Source: Desulfobacteraceae bacterium
Lineage (GTDB): Bacteria > Desulfobacterota > Desulfobacteria > Desulfobacterales > Desulfosarcinaceae
Length of the DNA: 64,000 nt
Direction: 5' to 3'
Assembly: GCA_003599575.1 (NCBI GenBank)
Contig: QZKV01000163.1
Location: 1-64,000, forward strand
The stretch's first letter is position 1. Each line of letters opens with the position of its first letter. The notes beneath the pieces are model-generated. The model was not told the DNA's origin, did not search any database, and worked only from the letters and a program-made list of their open reading frames with translations. This document shows, in pieces, positions 34,530 to 43,184 of this stretch. The position numbers and the translations under genes are program-made.

Positions 34530-35174
34530 ATCAGAAAAATTCAACAATTCCCGGACCTTGAACCGATCATAGCTGGAAGTTCGATAAGACAGCTCGCGCA
34601 CCTATTATATAAGCTCGCCCTCGCCCGGTACGGCACCAAGCCCCAATTAAACGCCATAAACAACAAGTTAGCCACTCCCAAGAAACTAAAAAGCCTCGTT
34701 GACCTCGGTTATATCGGCCAAACCGGGGATTATTATTTTTACAGAGATAAATCCCTGGAATTAATGCACAAAGAGGGGTTCAATACCAGGATTTTACAGA
34801 AGAAATTACAGGGGGAAGCCGCCCAACACCAGCAAAAGCTATCCTCTGTAATTTTTGGACTGTTTAATGAGCCTGATTTTTACAGCGTTTTTTACCCGAT
34901 TTTCAAGCGACCGCCAGACTATACCGAGATTTATCTGATCCCTGATTATTGCCTGATCCGAAAACGTGACAGTGCTTACAAGATCGAGTTCGGCGAAGTT
35001 GAGGTCAGCGATAAGCCGAGGGGTTACACCGAGGAAAAGCAAGCCAAATATGAACAGGTGGCAAAGGACGGCAATACTTATCACAAGTGGTGGGCTTACC
35101 ACGCCGGACAGTTGGGGTTGCCGATGTGTTCGATTGATAACTTCTGTTTTTCTGTTGCTTGGAGGATTCTATGA
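34530..35174 (+). CDS. hypothetical protein with non-AUG start
   Basis: The open frame is protein-like well upstream of its first ATG (34764). It includes a winged-helix-like stretch ending LVDLGYIGQTGDYYFYRDKS. No ATG, GTG or TTG occurs there. GGAGG lies 8 bases before an ATC codon, immediately after an in-frame TAA, so ATC is the best start (214 residues). The C-terminal part (PDYCLIRKRD..., IEFGEVEVSDK) resembles a PD-(D/E)xK nuclease core. The next gene overlaps by ATGA. A sequencing error is the alternative. Confidence 0.65.
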   Translation: MRKIQQFPDLEPIIAGSSIRQLAHLLYKLALARYGTKPQLNAINNKLATPKKLKSLVDLGYIGQTGDYYFYRDKSLELMHKEGFNTRILQKKLQGEAAQHQQKLSSVIFGLFNEPDFYSVFYPIFKRPPDYTEIYLIPDYCLIRKRDSAYKIEFGEVEVSDKPRGYTEEKQAKYEQVAKDGNTYHKWWAYHAGQLGLPMCSIDNFCFSVAWRIL

Positions 35175-35869
35175 TAGTTGTGGCGATAATTGGACTGCCG
35201 AGTGCTTTTATGTTTTATTTTATTTGGGCCTTGACCCACAATATCGCCGCCACCTGTATTGTCGGTTTTTTGATAATGTGTTTATACACGGGGGCTTTGT
35301 TTGCCGCCAATGAAAAAGGCAAAAATAAAAATGCACATTTTTTATTCAGATCTATATACTTCCTTTTTAGCTTGCATGATGAAATGGCCGCCGCTGAACC
35401 ATTGAATGAAGAAGACCACCAAAAAAGAATGCAAAGAGCGCAACAAGACGCGGAATTGGCCACGCTAAAAGAGAGAACACTTACACTCGACCGCATGGGC
35501 CGGATGGCCAACCTGCACGGCGAACAAATAACCAATCATTTAAAAGCCGAAATAAACAAGCTGAACGCCGAAATCATGCAGATATTAAGCAACTCCAACA
35601 TAACAAACACACAAGCAGAGATTTTAAATAAAATCAGCCTGGAAGCGGAAGCAAAGAACATCACCCCGAATGAAGCCCATTTGCTTTTAAAATTATTGAA
35701 TCCGAGTGCTGATACCGGCATAAGCATTGGCCAGGAAAGAATGGTCGAAGAACAGCTCAACCGCATAAAGGCCGAAACGTATAATTTAACGCAGGAAGGC
35801 AGGCAAAAAAGATATCAAGCCGATCTTGATGGGTTAACCGTTAAAGAAACCAGAAAGAGGTACAAATGA
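35171..35869 (+). CDS. membrane protein with coiled coil
   Basis: A 232-residue protein. Two N-terminal transmembrane helices (MIVVAIIGLPSAFMFYFIWA and TCIVGFLIMCLYTGALF) precede a long charged coiled coil. I start at MIVVAI, preceded by GGAGG. It overlaps both neighbours by 4 bp and so is coupled to the nuclease-like gene and the ATPase. It may anchor the ATPase to the membrane (inference). Confidence 0.72.
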   Translation: MIVVAIIGLPSAFMFYFIWALTHNIAATCIVGFLIMCLYTGALFAANEKGKNKNAHFLFRSIYFLFSLHDEMAAAEPLNEEDHQKRMQRAQQDAELATLKERTLTLDRMGRMANLHGEQITNHLKAEINKLNAEIMQILSNSNITNTQAEILNKISLEAEAKNITPNEAHLLLKLLNPSADTGISIGQERMVEEQLNRIKAETYNLTQEGRQKRYQADLDGLTVKETRKRYK

Positions 35870-36930
35870 TAAGCTTTGGGATGCCGTTGAAAGCAAGGGA
35901 TGGTTTGCCGGACATTGACGATAAGGACATGTACAAACACGTCGCTATTGTTGGCGGTACCGGGCAGGGTAAAACGACCAAACTTTTGCATCTTATCAGC
36001 AAGGTAAACGGAGCTAAAATTATCCTTGATCCAAACGGCGCATTGGCTGAAATGGTTTACGCAATGCACCCCGATGCGATTTATGTAAATAAACACAATC
36101 CAGTTTCGCTCAATCCGTTAACCAGAGAACATTTGTCAAAATCGGAAATGGCGAACGAGCTTGTCGAAGTTCTGAACACCGCCTCCAGGGTTACAAGCAA
36201 AGACCAGGTGGAAGTGTCGGTGCTGATGGCGAAAATTATCAGGAACGCCGTCCGGATTGGGATTAAAGACCTTGGGGGATTATCGGAATTTCTGGAATAC
36301 GAGGAACTGCGGAAAAAGGTAAACGATAAGTACTGGAAAGCTTTTGACGAGAAAGACAGCAAAGGTTGGTACGTTAACCGCGAGCAAAGGGAATCAGCCA
36401 AGCGCATTTCGGCCAGATTGTCCATGTTGGTAGATGATGAGCATATTTTGCCGTTTATTCAAGGTAATAATTTTTTTGCGGTCGAACAGTTGGTGGAAAA
36501 GGGCAAAGTGGTGATATTCGATTTCCGTGGATTCGACGATTTTTTAACTGCATTTTTAGGTGGTTTAATTTCAATATACGTTAAGAGCTACTATCTTCAT
36601 GTGGCGACACAAGAAAGCAAACCGTTATTCTTTTTTGTGGACGAGGTTGATTTATTCTTTTCATCCTTGTTTTCGAGGTTTTTAGCAGAAGCCAGGAAAT
36701 ACAATATTGGCGTAATAATGAGTATGCACTCCTACTCGCAGATACCCAAAGACTTAGAATCAATGATTGAAGCTAATTGTTATACCAAAATAATTCTGCA
36801 AGATAAACATAAAGCTGAAGTGCATATCGGCCAAAAATCCCACCTTGTGTTATGCGACCCACCTCCAGAAATTACGCCGAAGAATCCACCGACGTTCTCA
36901 TTCTTAAGGGACGACTGGTGTATGATATAA
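35866..36930 (+). CDS. HerA/TraG-type DNA-translocating ATPase
   Basis: A 354-residue RecA-fold ATPase. Walker A is GGTGQGKTT (K36) and Walker B LFFFVDEVD. HNPVSLNPLT and the MHSYSQIPKD sensor region resemble TraG/VirD4 and HerA ATPases. It is coupled to a two-TM protein, as conjugative coupling proteins often are. A conjugation-like or DNA-pumping role would be unusual for a siphovirus. The relaxase side of such a system is only weakly represented (25.8 kb). Confidence 0.72.
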   Translation: MISFGMPLKARDGLPDIDDKDMYKHVAIVGGTGQGKTTKLLHLISKVNGAKIILDPNGALAEMVYAMHPDAIYVNKHNPVSLNPLTREHLSKSEMANELVEVLNTASRVTSKDQVEVSVLMAKIIRNAVRIGIKDLGGLSEFLEYEELRKKVNDKYWKAFDEKDSKGWYVNREQRESAKRISARLSMLVDDEHILPFIQGNNFFAVEQLVEKGKVVIFDFRGFDDFLTAFLGGLISIYVKSYYLHVATQESKPLFFFVDEVDLFFSSLFSRFLAEARKYNIGVIMSMHSYSQIPKDLESMIEANCYTKIILQDKHKAEVHIGQKSHLVLCDPPPEITPKNPPTFSFLRDDWCMI

Positions 36931-36931
36931 T
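36923..36931 (+). promoter_or_regulatory. extended -10 for ncRNA candidate
   Basis: TGATATAAT at the end of the ATPase gene. The start point should fall a few bases into the following 300-bp gap. Confidence 0.6.
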
Positions 36932-36937
36932 TTAAGT

Positions 36938-37197
36938 AGATTCCCTTGGCTTACTTCAGGTAAGCTTAAGATCAGTCCGATAGTCGATGTGGGCGGACTT
37001 GTCCTTCTTCCCTTTTGGGTTGTGCCGTGTTCGCACGGTATTATAAGGCGGGAAATGGGAGCAAGCAGGGCGTGTCGGAACAACGGCCTTCGCAAGAAGT
37101 AGGGCTGATTAGTGGCTGAGTATCCGGGTACTCCCATACCTGGATAACGCTTATAGGAATACGTTTAAAAGCGGGCTATCACTAGTCCGCTTTTGCT
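36938..37197 (+). ncRNA. candidate 260-nt phage non-coding RNA
   Basis: The segment lies between an extended -10 box and an intrinsic terminator (AAAAGCGG/CCGCTTTT with T-rich tail, 37167-37194). It has no supported ORF. Internal hairpins include GCTTAC/GTAAGC with a 5-base loop, GTCCG/CGGAC, and CCGTG-TTCG-CACGG with a UUCG tetraloop. A second promoter starts the next gene immediately after the terminator. I do not recognise the RNA class. Confidence 0.62.
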
Positions 37198-37202
37198 ATT
37201 TT

Positions 37203-37211
37203 TGATATAAT
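37203..37211 (+). promoter_or_regulatory. extended -10 before primase-like unit
   Basis: TTGATATAAT box, 19 bases before an ATG that also has a GGGGG ribosome site. Confidence 0.55.
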
Positions 37212-37230
37212 TTTAAGAAAGGGGGTGAAA

Positions 37231-37452
37231 ATGAAACCAAGTGAAGTTATCGGCAGGGGCAATTCGCTTATTGAAGCCGTACAGGCAATTGAACACGTTT
37301 TGGACGGCAGATGGGCGCACGGAAAGAAATTCCGTATCGTTAACGCAAGACTGACAGGCGAAAATCTTCTTTACAAGGGGAAGCGTGTCGATGAATGGAC
37401 TTTTGGCGTCATTCCGCTGGATCAAAGGGGGTGGACCGATGAAATATCTTGA
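37231..37452 (+). CDS. small hypothetical protein
   Basis: A 73-residue protein. I start at ATG (GGGGG 5 bases upstream). A GTG two codons earlier is in frame. It overlaps the primase-like gene by 14 bp. No domain recognised. Confidence 0.65.
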   Translation: MKPSEVIGRGNSLIEAVQAIEHVLDGRWAHGKKFRIVNARLTGENLLYKGKRVDEWTFGVIPLDQRGWTDEIS

Positions 37453-38224
37453 TTTCCAAAAAATCAGCCAACAAGTATCTTTCGAAGCTCTTTTCAACCA
37501 TCTTAATTTGCCCTTCACCCGGGACAAGGACACCATTAAAACCGATCGGGTTATCGTGTCGGTCAAAAAGAACATGTTTTTTTACAAAGACACGCAGAAA
37601 GGCGGATCTCCGATCAATTTCTATTCCGACCACGCGGACTGCAACCTCCGGCAGGCAGCTGAATACCTGCAAAAGATATTTCTGACCGAGATCCCGGAAC
37701 CGAAACGCCAAATTCCAACCCTCACCCTGGAATATGATCCATGGATGGAGAAACAGGGAATCACCGAAAAGGAGGCGGCCGAATTCGAGATCGGCAAGGT
37801 CAAAGCCAAATCAGTCCTGTCCGGTTGTGTGGCTTTCCGGCTCTATTACGAGGATCAGGCGCCGGCCGGTTACGTGGGCTGGAACCTGAAGGATAAGAAA
37901 TGGATATTTCCAAAAGGCTCGAAGCGCGGCAATGTCGTCTATAACCTCAACCGGGTTAATACGGATTATTCGATCCTTGTTTCCGACATCCTCGACTGCC
38001 TTCATATCATCCGGCAAGGTTTCCCGTTTACGGTCGCGCTCATGGCAGAATCTGCCACCGATGAGCAAATTAACCTGCTCGGGAATTGTTTCAAGCGAGT
38101 CCTGGTTATCCACAAGGCACCGGAAAATATCCTATGCAGAATTTCTCAATACTGCTTTTGCAAAGCGGTTAGAGAAAATAGTGTCCGGGGAATGGATAGT
38201 GAAGCGATTAAAAAGCTTTTCTAA
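37439..38224 (+). CDS. primase-like (CHC2/Toprim-type) protein
   Basis: A 261-residue protein. The N-terminal part (FEALFNHLNLP ... NMFFYKDTQKGGSPINFY) resembles a DnaG-type primase recruitment/zinc domain without the full cysteine set. The later part (SILVSDILDCLHIIRQG, AESATDEQINLL) looks Toprim-like. GGGGGTGG precedes the chosen ATG. No helicase follows, so host helicase may be used. An intrinsic terminator ends the unit. Confidence 0.62.
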   Translation: MKYLDFQKISQQVSFEALFNHLNLPFTRDKDTIKTDRVIVSVKKNMFFYKDTQKGGSPINFYSDHADCNLRQAAEYLQKIFLTEIPEPKRQIPTLTLEYDPWMEKQGITEKEAAEFEIGKVKAKSVLSGCVAFRLYYEDQAPAGYVGWNLKDKKWIFPKGSKRGNVVYNLNRVNTDYSILVSDILDCLHIIRQGFPFTVALMAESATDEQINLLGNCFKRVLVIHKAPENILCRISQYCFCKAVRENSVRGMDSEAIKKLF

Positions 38225-38234
38225 CCGTTCTCTT

Positions 38235-38264
38235 AGCCCCTGTCATTTGGCGGGGGCTTTCTTT
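38235..38264 (+). terminator. intrinsic terminator after primase-like gene
   Basis: AGCCCC/GGGGCT stem with a 12-base loop and TTCTTTT tail, 11 bases after the stop. Confidence 0.85.
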
Positions 38265-38266
38265 TA

Positions 38267-38275
38267 TGGTATAAT
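38267..38275 (+). promoter_or_regulatory. extended -10 before small HTH gene
   Basis: TGGTATAAT directly after the terminator T-run. The next ATG is 25 bases away with a GGAGG site. Confidence 0.55.
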
Positions 38276-38299
38276 TAAAGAGACATAAAATCAGGAGGT

Positions 38300-38521
38300 A
38301 TGGCGGAGCCAAAAAACAAAGATTATTCGATCATAGACGATCTGAACAATTTGGAATTTAGGGTTTTTGTTTGTTATTATCTGTTCGATTGGAAAGACAG
38401 TAAAATCGCCTCCCGTCTTAATCTGCACATCATCGAAGTGAACCAAATGTTAAAAGACATTCGCAATTTGAGTGAATTTGAACGCCTTAAGGAAGATGTC
38501 CTTGAGGCTTTTTTGTTCTGA
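38300..38521 (+). CDS. small HTH-like protein
   Basis: A 73-residue protein with a possible helix-turn-helix (DSKIASRLNLHIIEVNQML). GGAGGT precedes the ATG. It comes just before the packaging genes and may regulate late expression or assist terminase (inference). Confidence 0.55.
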   Translation: MAEPKNKDYSIIDDLNNLEFRVFVCYYLFDWKDSKIASRLNLHIIEVNQMLKDIRNLSEFERLKEDVLEAFLF

Positions 38522-38532
38522 ATACCCCGATA

Positions 38533-38541
38533 TGCTATAAT
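38533..38541 (+). promoter_or_regulatory. extended -10, start of late operon
   Basis: TGCTATAAT, with TTGTTC 17 bases upstream. Only 17 bases separate the box from the first late ATG, leaving a leader of about ten bases and no ribosome site. Confidence 0.65.
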
Positions 38542-38558
38542 ATAATTAATACTATACT

Positions 38559-38933
38559 ATGAAGCCAAGCATAATCAAAAACCTGTTCCTAAGCGTAGAC
38601 TTTACCAGGCAGAAAACGAAATCCGGCATCACCATCGAAGGCAATGGCCGGCAGTTTTATTTGATCGGCACGTTGCCGGTTTTATTGATTCATGAGGGAG
38701 GGAAAAAGGAGATCACAAAGTTGAAGGACAAAGAGCCTATCGCCTGCGATGACCCGTATTTAAGGAAGCTGTTGGGAGTGAGGGCGACGGAGAACCTGGA
38801 ATACATCAAAAAATACAGGGAACCGCTCACGGAGATCGTCTTGCGCTTGGAAAAGGCTATCGACAAAATGGCGGAAACTAAGATTTTCGCAGGAAAAAGG
38901 ATAGAGAAGCTGGCAATTATAGCAATGAAATAA
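38559..38933 (+). CDS. hypothetical protein, first late gene
   Basis: A 124-residue basic protein without recognised domain. It lies between the late promoter and terS, one base before the terS ATG. Unknown role. Confidence 0.65.
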   Translation: MKPSIIKNLFLSVDFTRQKTKSGITIEGNGRQFYLIGTLPVLLIHEGGKKEITKLKDKEPIACDDPYLRKLLGVRATENLEYIKKYREPLTEIVLRLEKAIDKMAETKIFAGKRIEKLAIIAMK

Positions 38934-38934
38934 T

Positions 38935-39366
38935 ATGGCTGACAAAAAGAAAAAACTGAATGCCAAGCAGGAGAAGTTTTGCAAACTATACGCAAGCGAC
39001 GAAGAGTTCTTTTGTAATGGGGTGCAGGCATATATCGAAGCATATCAACCGAAGAGGGTTGGCAATTGGTATAATAGCGCGAAATCAAGCGCCTTTAATT
39101 TATTGACAAAAACTGACATTTTAAGCCGGATTGACGAATTGCTGGAGTTAAGAGGCTTGAATGATTCATTCGTTGACAAGCAACTTGAAAAATTGATCAC
39201 ACAGGACGCTGATTTCAAATCTAAGCTGGGAGCGATTAAGGAATACAACGAATTAAAGAAAAGGATTTTGAAAAAGATAGAATTAACTCCGTCAGAGGGC
39301 TTTAGTATTAAAATTAGCACCGTATCAGATGGAGATAGACTGGCAGCAAACAAAAAAACAGAATGA
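38935..39366 (+). CDS. terS: terminase small subunit
   Basis: A 143-residue protein. The N-terminal HTH region (LNAKQEKFCKLYAS, VQAYIEAYQP) is the usual TerS opening. An oligomerisation helix and a basic tail follow. It recognises phage DNA for packaging and overlaps terL by 38 bp in a different frame. Confidence 0.85.
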   Translation: MADKKKKLNAKQEKFCKLYASDEEFFCNGVQAYIEAYQPKRVGNWYNSAKSSAFNLLTKTDILSRIDELLELRGLNDSFVDKQLEKLITQDADFKSKLGAIKEYNELKKRILKKIELTPSEGFSIKISTVSDGDRLAANKKTE

Positions 39367-40708
39367 GGCCTGGCAATGCTTAACAAACAATGAAACAAAC
39401 GACCTGGTATTCGGCGGCGGCGCCGGCGGCGGTAAAAGCTTATTGGGCTGTGCCTGGCTGATAGTGATGTGCGGAATGTATCCGGGAAGCCGTTGGCTTA
39501 TGGGCCGGGCGAAATTAAAGAACCTGAAAGAAACCACGCTCAACACCTTTTTCGAAATATGCGGCCGCTGGAACATAAAGAACGAAAGAGATTTCAAATA
39601 TAATTCGCAGGACGGCACGATCACATTCACGAACGGCAGTCAGATCCTTTTAAAAGATCTTTTCCTTTATCCTTCCGACCCAAATTTTGACAGCCTTGGC
39701 AGTTTGGAAATAACCGGCGCATTTGTTGACGAAGTAAATCAGATAGTCTTTAAGGCCTGGTCAATCGTCAAATCCCGTATTCGCTACAAACTGGATGAAT
39801 TCGGCATTATCCCGAAAATGTTGGGCACCTGCAATCCCTCCAAAGGTTGGGTGTATACCGAGTTCTATAAACCGAATCGGGACCGGAATATCGAGGACAA
39901 CAAACGCTTTATCCAGGCATTAGTAACCGATAATCCTTTCATCTCCCCCCACTACATCAAAAACCTGAAAAGCATCAAGGACAAGGCCACCCGGGAAAGG
40001 CTCCTGCACGGCAATTGGGAATATGACGACGATCCAGCCTGCCTGTTTGATTACGATGTCATCCAGGACATGTTCACCAACAAAGCCAAAAAGGACACGA
40101 CCAAATACATAAGCGGCGACGTATCGAGGAAAGGCCGCGACAAAATGCCTATCGGTATCTGGAAGGGTTTGAAACTGCAAAAGGTCATTCTGATTCCGGA
40201 TGAAATAAGAAGCAGTACCAAAAAATCCGCATATTTCATAATGAATTTGGCGCAGGAGGAAGGAATAAGGTTCAGCCACATCGTATTGGATGAGGACGGC
40301 GTAGGCGGCGGCGTAGTTGATAATATTCCCGGTTGTGTCGGATTCGTAAATAATTCAGCGCCCATCCTCACCCGGGCGGACAAAATAAAGAAACAGAAAG
40401 GAGAATATTACCAGAATTTCGGTAACCTGAAAGCGCAATGCTATTTCAAGTTCGCGGACCTGGCCGAGGAAGGCAAGGTTGAAATAGGCGAGGAAGTATT
40501 CAGGGACAGCAAGGACAAGGATGACTTTATCGAGGACCTGGGCCAGATCAAACAGAAGGACATCGATAAGGACGGCAAGATCTACCTGATCGGCAAGGAT
40601 GAGATCAAAGAAAACATCGGCCGGTCCACCGACTTTGGCGACATGGCCATGATGAGAATGTACTTCGAAGTCTACCGCAAGCCAGAGTTAAATATTACAA
40701 GCTTATAA
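39329..40708 (+). CDS. terL: terminase large subunit
   Basis: A 459-residue packaging motor. Walker A is GGGAGGGKS (residues 29-37) and Walker B GAFVDEVN. The RNase-H-like nuclease half shows SGDVSRKGRDK, VLDEDGVGGGVVD and a late Asp in DFGDMAMM. Full length, so packaging should be functional. Confidence 0.92.
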   Translation: MEIDWQQTKKQNEAWQCLTNNETNDLVFGGGAGGGKSLLGCAWLIVMCGMYPGSRWLMGRAKLKNLKETTLNTFFEICGRWNIKNERDFKYNSQDGTITFTNGSQILLKDLFLYPSDPNFDSLGSLEITGAFVDEVNQIVFKAWSIVKSRIRYKLDEFGIIPKMLGTCNPSKGWVYTEFYKPNRDRNIEDNKRFIQALVTDNPFISPHYIKNLKSIKDKATRERLLHGNWEYDDDPACLFDYDVIQDMFTNKAKKDTTKYISGDVSRKGRDKMPIGIWKGLKLQKVILIPDEIRSSTKKSAYFIMNLAQEEGIRFSHIVLDEDGVGGGVVDNIPGCVGFVNNSAPILTRADKIKKQKGEYYQNFGNLKAQCYFKFADLAEEGKVEIGEEVFRDSKDKDDFIEDLGQIKQKDIDKDGKIYLIGKDEIKENIGRSTDFGDMAMMRMYFEVYRKPELNITSL

Positions 40709-40721
40709 ATTATAAAAACAT

Positions 40722-41138
40722 ATGATCCCAAACAGCTTAAAAAAGAAATTATTCGACGGCGACATTGACCTGTCCGCAGACACAATCAAAGTCATGCTCT
40801 TGGACAGCAACCACGTTGACGATCAGGATGCGCAGGAGTTCATTGATGATGTAAGCGCCAATGAGGTCAGCGGCGACGGCTACACGGCCGGCGGTGCGAC
40901 TTTAGCCAATAAAGCCGTTACCCAGGACAACACGGACAATGAGGGCGTTTTTGACGCTGATGATGTTACTTGGGCCGATTCCACGATAACAGCCAGATAT
41001 GCGGTCGTTTACAAGGACACCGGCACGCCGTCCACTTCGCCGATCATCCAGATAATCGACTTCGGCGAGGACAAAGTATCTTCTGCCGGTCCGTTCACTA
41101 TTACGTGGAACGCAGAGGGAATATTGAACTTAAATTAA
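40722..41138 (+). CDS. virion protein of phage structural family
   Basis: A 138-residue protein. The SADTIKVMLLDSNHVDDQDAQ opening, GDGYTAGG and ADDVTWADSTITARYAVVYKDTG match a family recurring in phage structural blocks (decoration or fibre-associated). No ribosome site. Exact location in the particle is unknown. Confidence 0.65.
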   Translation: MIPNSLKKKLFDGDIDLSADTIKVMLLDSNHVDDQDAQEFIDDVSANEVSGDGYTAGGATLANKAVTQDNTDNEGVFDADDVTWADSTITARYAVVYKDTGTPSTSPIIQIIDFGEDKVSSAGPFTITWNAEGILNLN

Positions 41139-41147
41139 ATTACAAAT

Positions 41148-41372
41148 ATGAGCATTCAAACAGAAGCTAAGAGAGTTAAGTATGGCCAGTCATTGACCGA
41201 CCTGGATAATCAGGCAAACAGCGCAATCACCCAACTGGAAGGAATAAAAACCAACTTGCTGAATATGATATCTGCAATGCAAGCCGACGAGGATTTTACG
41301 GCAGAGGATGAGGCAGAAGCGCAGGCAGTTATTCAGGGTTTAGCCGCAAGAATACAGGCGCTACTTTCATAA
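41148..41372 (+). CDS. small coiled-coil protein
   Basis: A 74-residue, Ala/Glu-rich, entirely helical protein beginning MSIQTEAKRVKYGQ. It lies between two structural genes. Possibly a fibre chaperone or connector (inference). Confidence 0.6.
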   Translation: MSIQTEAKRVKYGQSLTDLDNQANSAITQLEGIKTNLLNMISAMQADEDFTAEDEAEAQAVIQGLAARIQALLS

Positions 41373-41386
41373 TTAATCGTTAATCG

Positions 41387-43183
41387 ATGTTTCCAACAGG
41401 CTGGGGTAGAAAGTGCGCCCTCACAATTCAATCATCTTATGTTGGGAGCAATTTATCTGATTTTCCAGTTCTTTTTACACACGACAATTTGCCGGCGGAG
41501 ATATTTGCCAATGCCGATAACGGTGGCGGCGACCTGCGGTTTTCACTCGATAGCGATGGAAATACACCGCTGCCATGCGAGGTGGTGAACTTCGACACAG
41601 TAAACAGCAAGGCGGAAATCTGGGTCAAAGTGCCAAGCGTGTCCAGTGCAGTCGATACGGTTATTTATGTCTGGTACAACAAAGCAGGAGAAACCCAGCC
41701 AGATGTGACGGATACTTATGGGCGGAATGCGGTGTGGGCTACGGATTATATTCTTGTATCACACAACGGTGGCGGTACGAATAGTACAGGAGGGACGAAC
41801 GGTACTGGTTACAATAGTGTTACAGAAGGTGATTCAATAGGTAAAACTGGCAAGGCAACATCTTATAACGGCTCTAACCAATACTATGGATGGGCGGATA
41901 ACGCTCTTGGCGAAGAAGGTCTTAGTTATTTAAGCTTAAGCGGATGGTATAAGGCGATAGCACAGGCGAGCAAACAGCATACGCTAATCGCAAAGTTCGG
42001 TTCATCCGATAATTATGTCTTCGCACTTTCAACTAACTATGGAGGAACTGGTTCTTTCGCAAAAAATAGAACAGCAAATCAATATTTCGATGGCGGTTCA
42101 GCCACAGTTATGGGAAATGATATTTGGTATAGGTTAGATGGAATGTGGAATGGTGGGACAGAGTGGAAAACATATATTGATGCAACAGCAGAATATACAA
42201 TTACAGGTACTGGCGGAGGTACGACGCTAAACAAAGCACAAGCAGTGACAATGGGATTTATCTCCAGATATAGCCGATATACGTACGGTTATATGTCGGA
42301 AATCCGTATAAGAAAAACTGCGAACAGTACAGATATAATTACCGCCGAATATGCCAACCAAAATAGCCCGGCATCGTTCGTATCAACCGGAACCCCGGAG
42401 GACGCCGGCGGTACTGGAGCAACAGGAGTAACAGTTACCCCCACAACAGAATCGTTGGCAATATCAGCCCCGACACCAACGGTAACGGCAGTGAGAAGCG
42501 TTGTTATCGCGGTGGCTGTTTCAGTCCTGACCATTTCAGCACCGACACCGACCATAGCCACTCAAACAAGCGCAGTTGTACAACCAGAGACCGAAACGAT
42601 CACATTGCAAGAAATTGCCCCCACCGTAAGCACCGGAGTAACAATCAAGCCTAATGCAGAAAGTCTAACTATATCAGAGCCAAGCCCCAGTGTTACGGCC
42701 GTAAAAAGCATTAATGTTTTAGCTGAGGCGGAAGCATTGAGCCTAACCGCACCTACCCCGACAGTGTTGACTGGAAGCAGCGCAGTAGTTCAACCAGTAA
42801 CGGAAACATTATCGCTTTCAGCTCCAGCTCCCATTATAAAGGCAGGCGTTACTGCCAGTCCAAGCACCGAGAGTCTTACTATATCCGCCCCGGCGCCTAC
42901 CATATCGGCAGTTAAGAGCGTAACAATCAGCCCCAGCGTTTCCGTCCTTACGATCACAGCACCCACATCCACAACCATAGCGTCAAAGGCTATAATCATT
43001 ACGCCGGAAGTTGGAATACTTTCCATTACCGCCCCGGAGCCGTCAGTCGTATTCATTGAAACTATCAGGGGCAAAGTTCACACCCTAAAACTTCCGCAAA
43101 GAGATTTCACAGTCAAGCAACCGCAAAGAGCATTCATCCTTAAACAGCCTCCAAGAGAATTCACACTTAAAACCAAATTCTAA
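41387..43183 (+). CDS. DUF2341/LamG fibre protein with higher-order repeats
   Basis: A 598-residue protein. Residues 1-110 resemble DUF2341 and 150-330 a LamG/concanavalin-like lectin fold. From residue 348 to about 559 come nine units of 22-24 residues of the type ESLTISAPAPTVSAVKS. They are arranged as three super-repeats of about 70 residues (24+24+22). The C-terminal 35 residues are short KQPQRAF-type repeats. It is probably a receptor-binding fibre or an appendage with a repeat stalk. It sits unusually between terL and portal. Confidence 0.75.
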   Translation: MFPTGWGRKCALTIQSSYVGSNLSDFPVLFTHDNLPAEIFANADNGGGDLRFSLDSDGNTPLPCEVVNFDTVNSKAEIWVKVPSVSSAVDTVIYVWYNKAGETQPDVTDTYGRNAVWATDYILVSHNGGGTNSTGGTNGTGYNSVTEGDSIGKTGKATSYNGSNQYYGWADNALGEEGLSYLSLSGWYKAIAQASKQHTLIAKFGSSDNYVFALSTNYGGTGSFAKNRTANQYFDGGSATVMGNDIWYRLDGMWNGGTEWKTYIDATAEYTITGTGGGTTLNKAQAVTMGFISRYSRYTYGYMSEIRIRKTANSTDIITAEYANQNSPASFVSTGTPEDAGGTGATGVTVTPTTESLAISAPTPTVTAVRSVVIAVAVSVLTISAPTPTIATQTSAVVQPETETITLQEIAPTVSTGVTIKPNAESLTISEPSPSVTAVKSINVLAEAEALSLTAPTPTVLTGSSAVVQPVTETLSLSAPAPIIKAGVTASPSTESLTISAPAPTISAVKSVTISPSVSVLTITAPTSTTIASKAIIITPEVGILSITAPEPSVVFIETIRGKVHTLKLPQRDFTVKQPQRAFILKQPPREFTLKTKF

Positions 43184-43184
43184 T

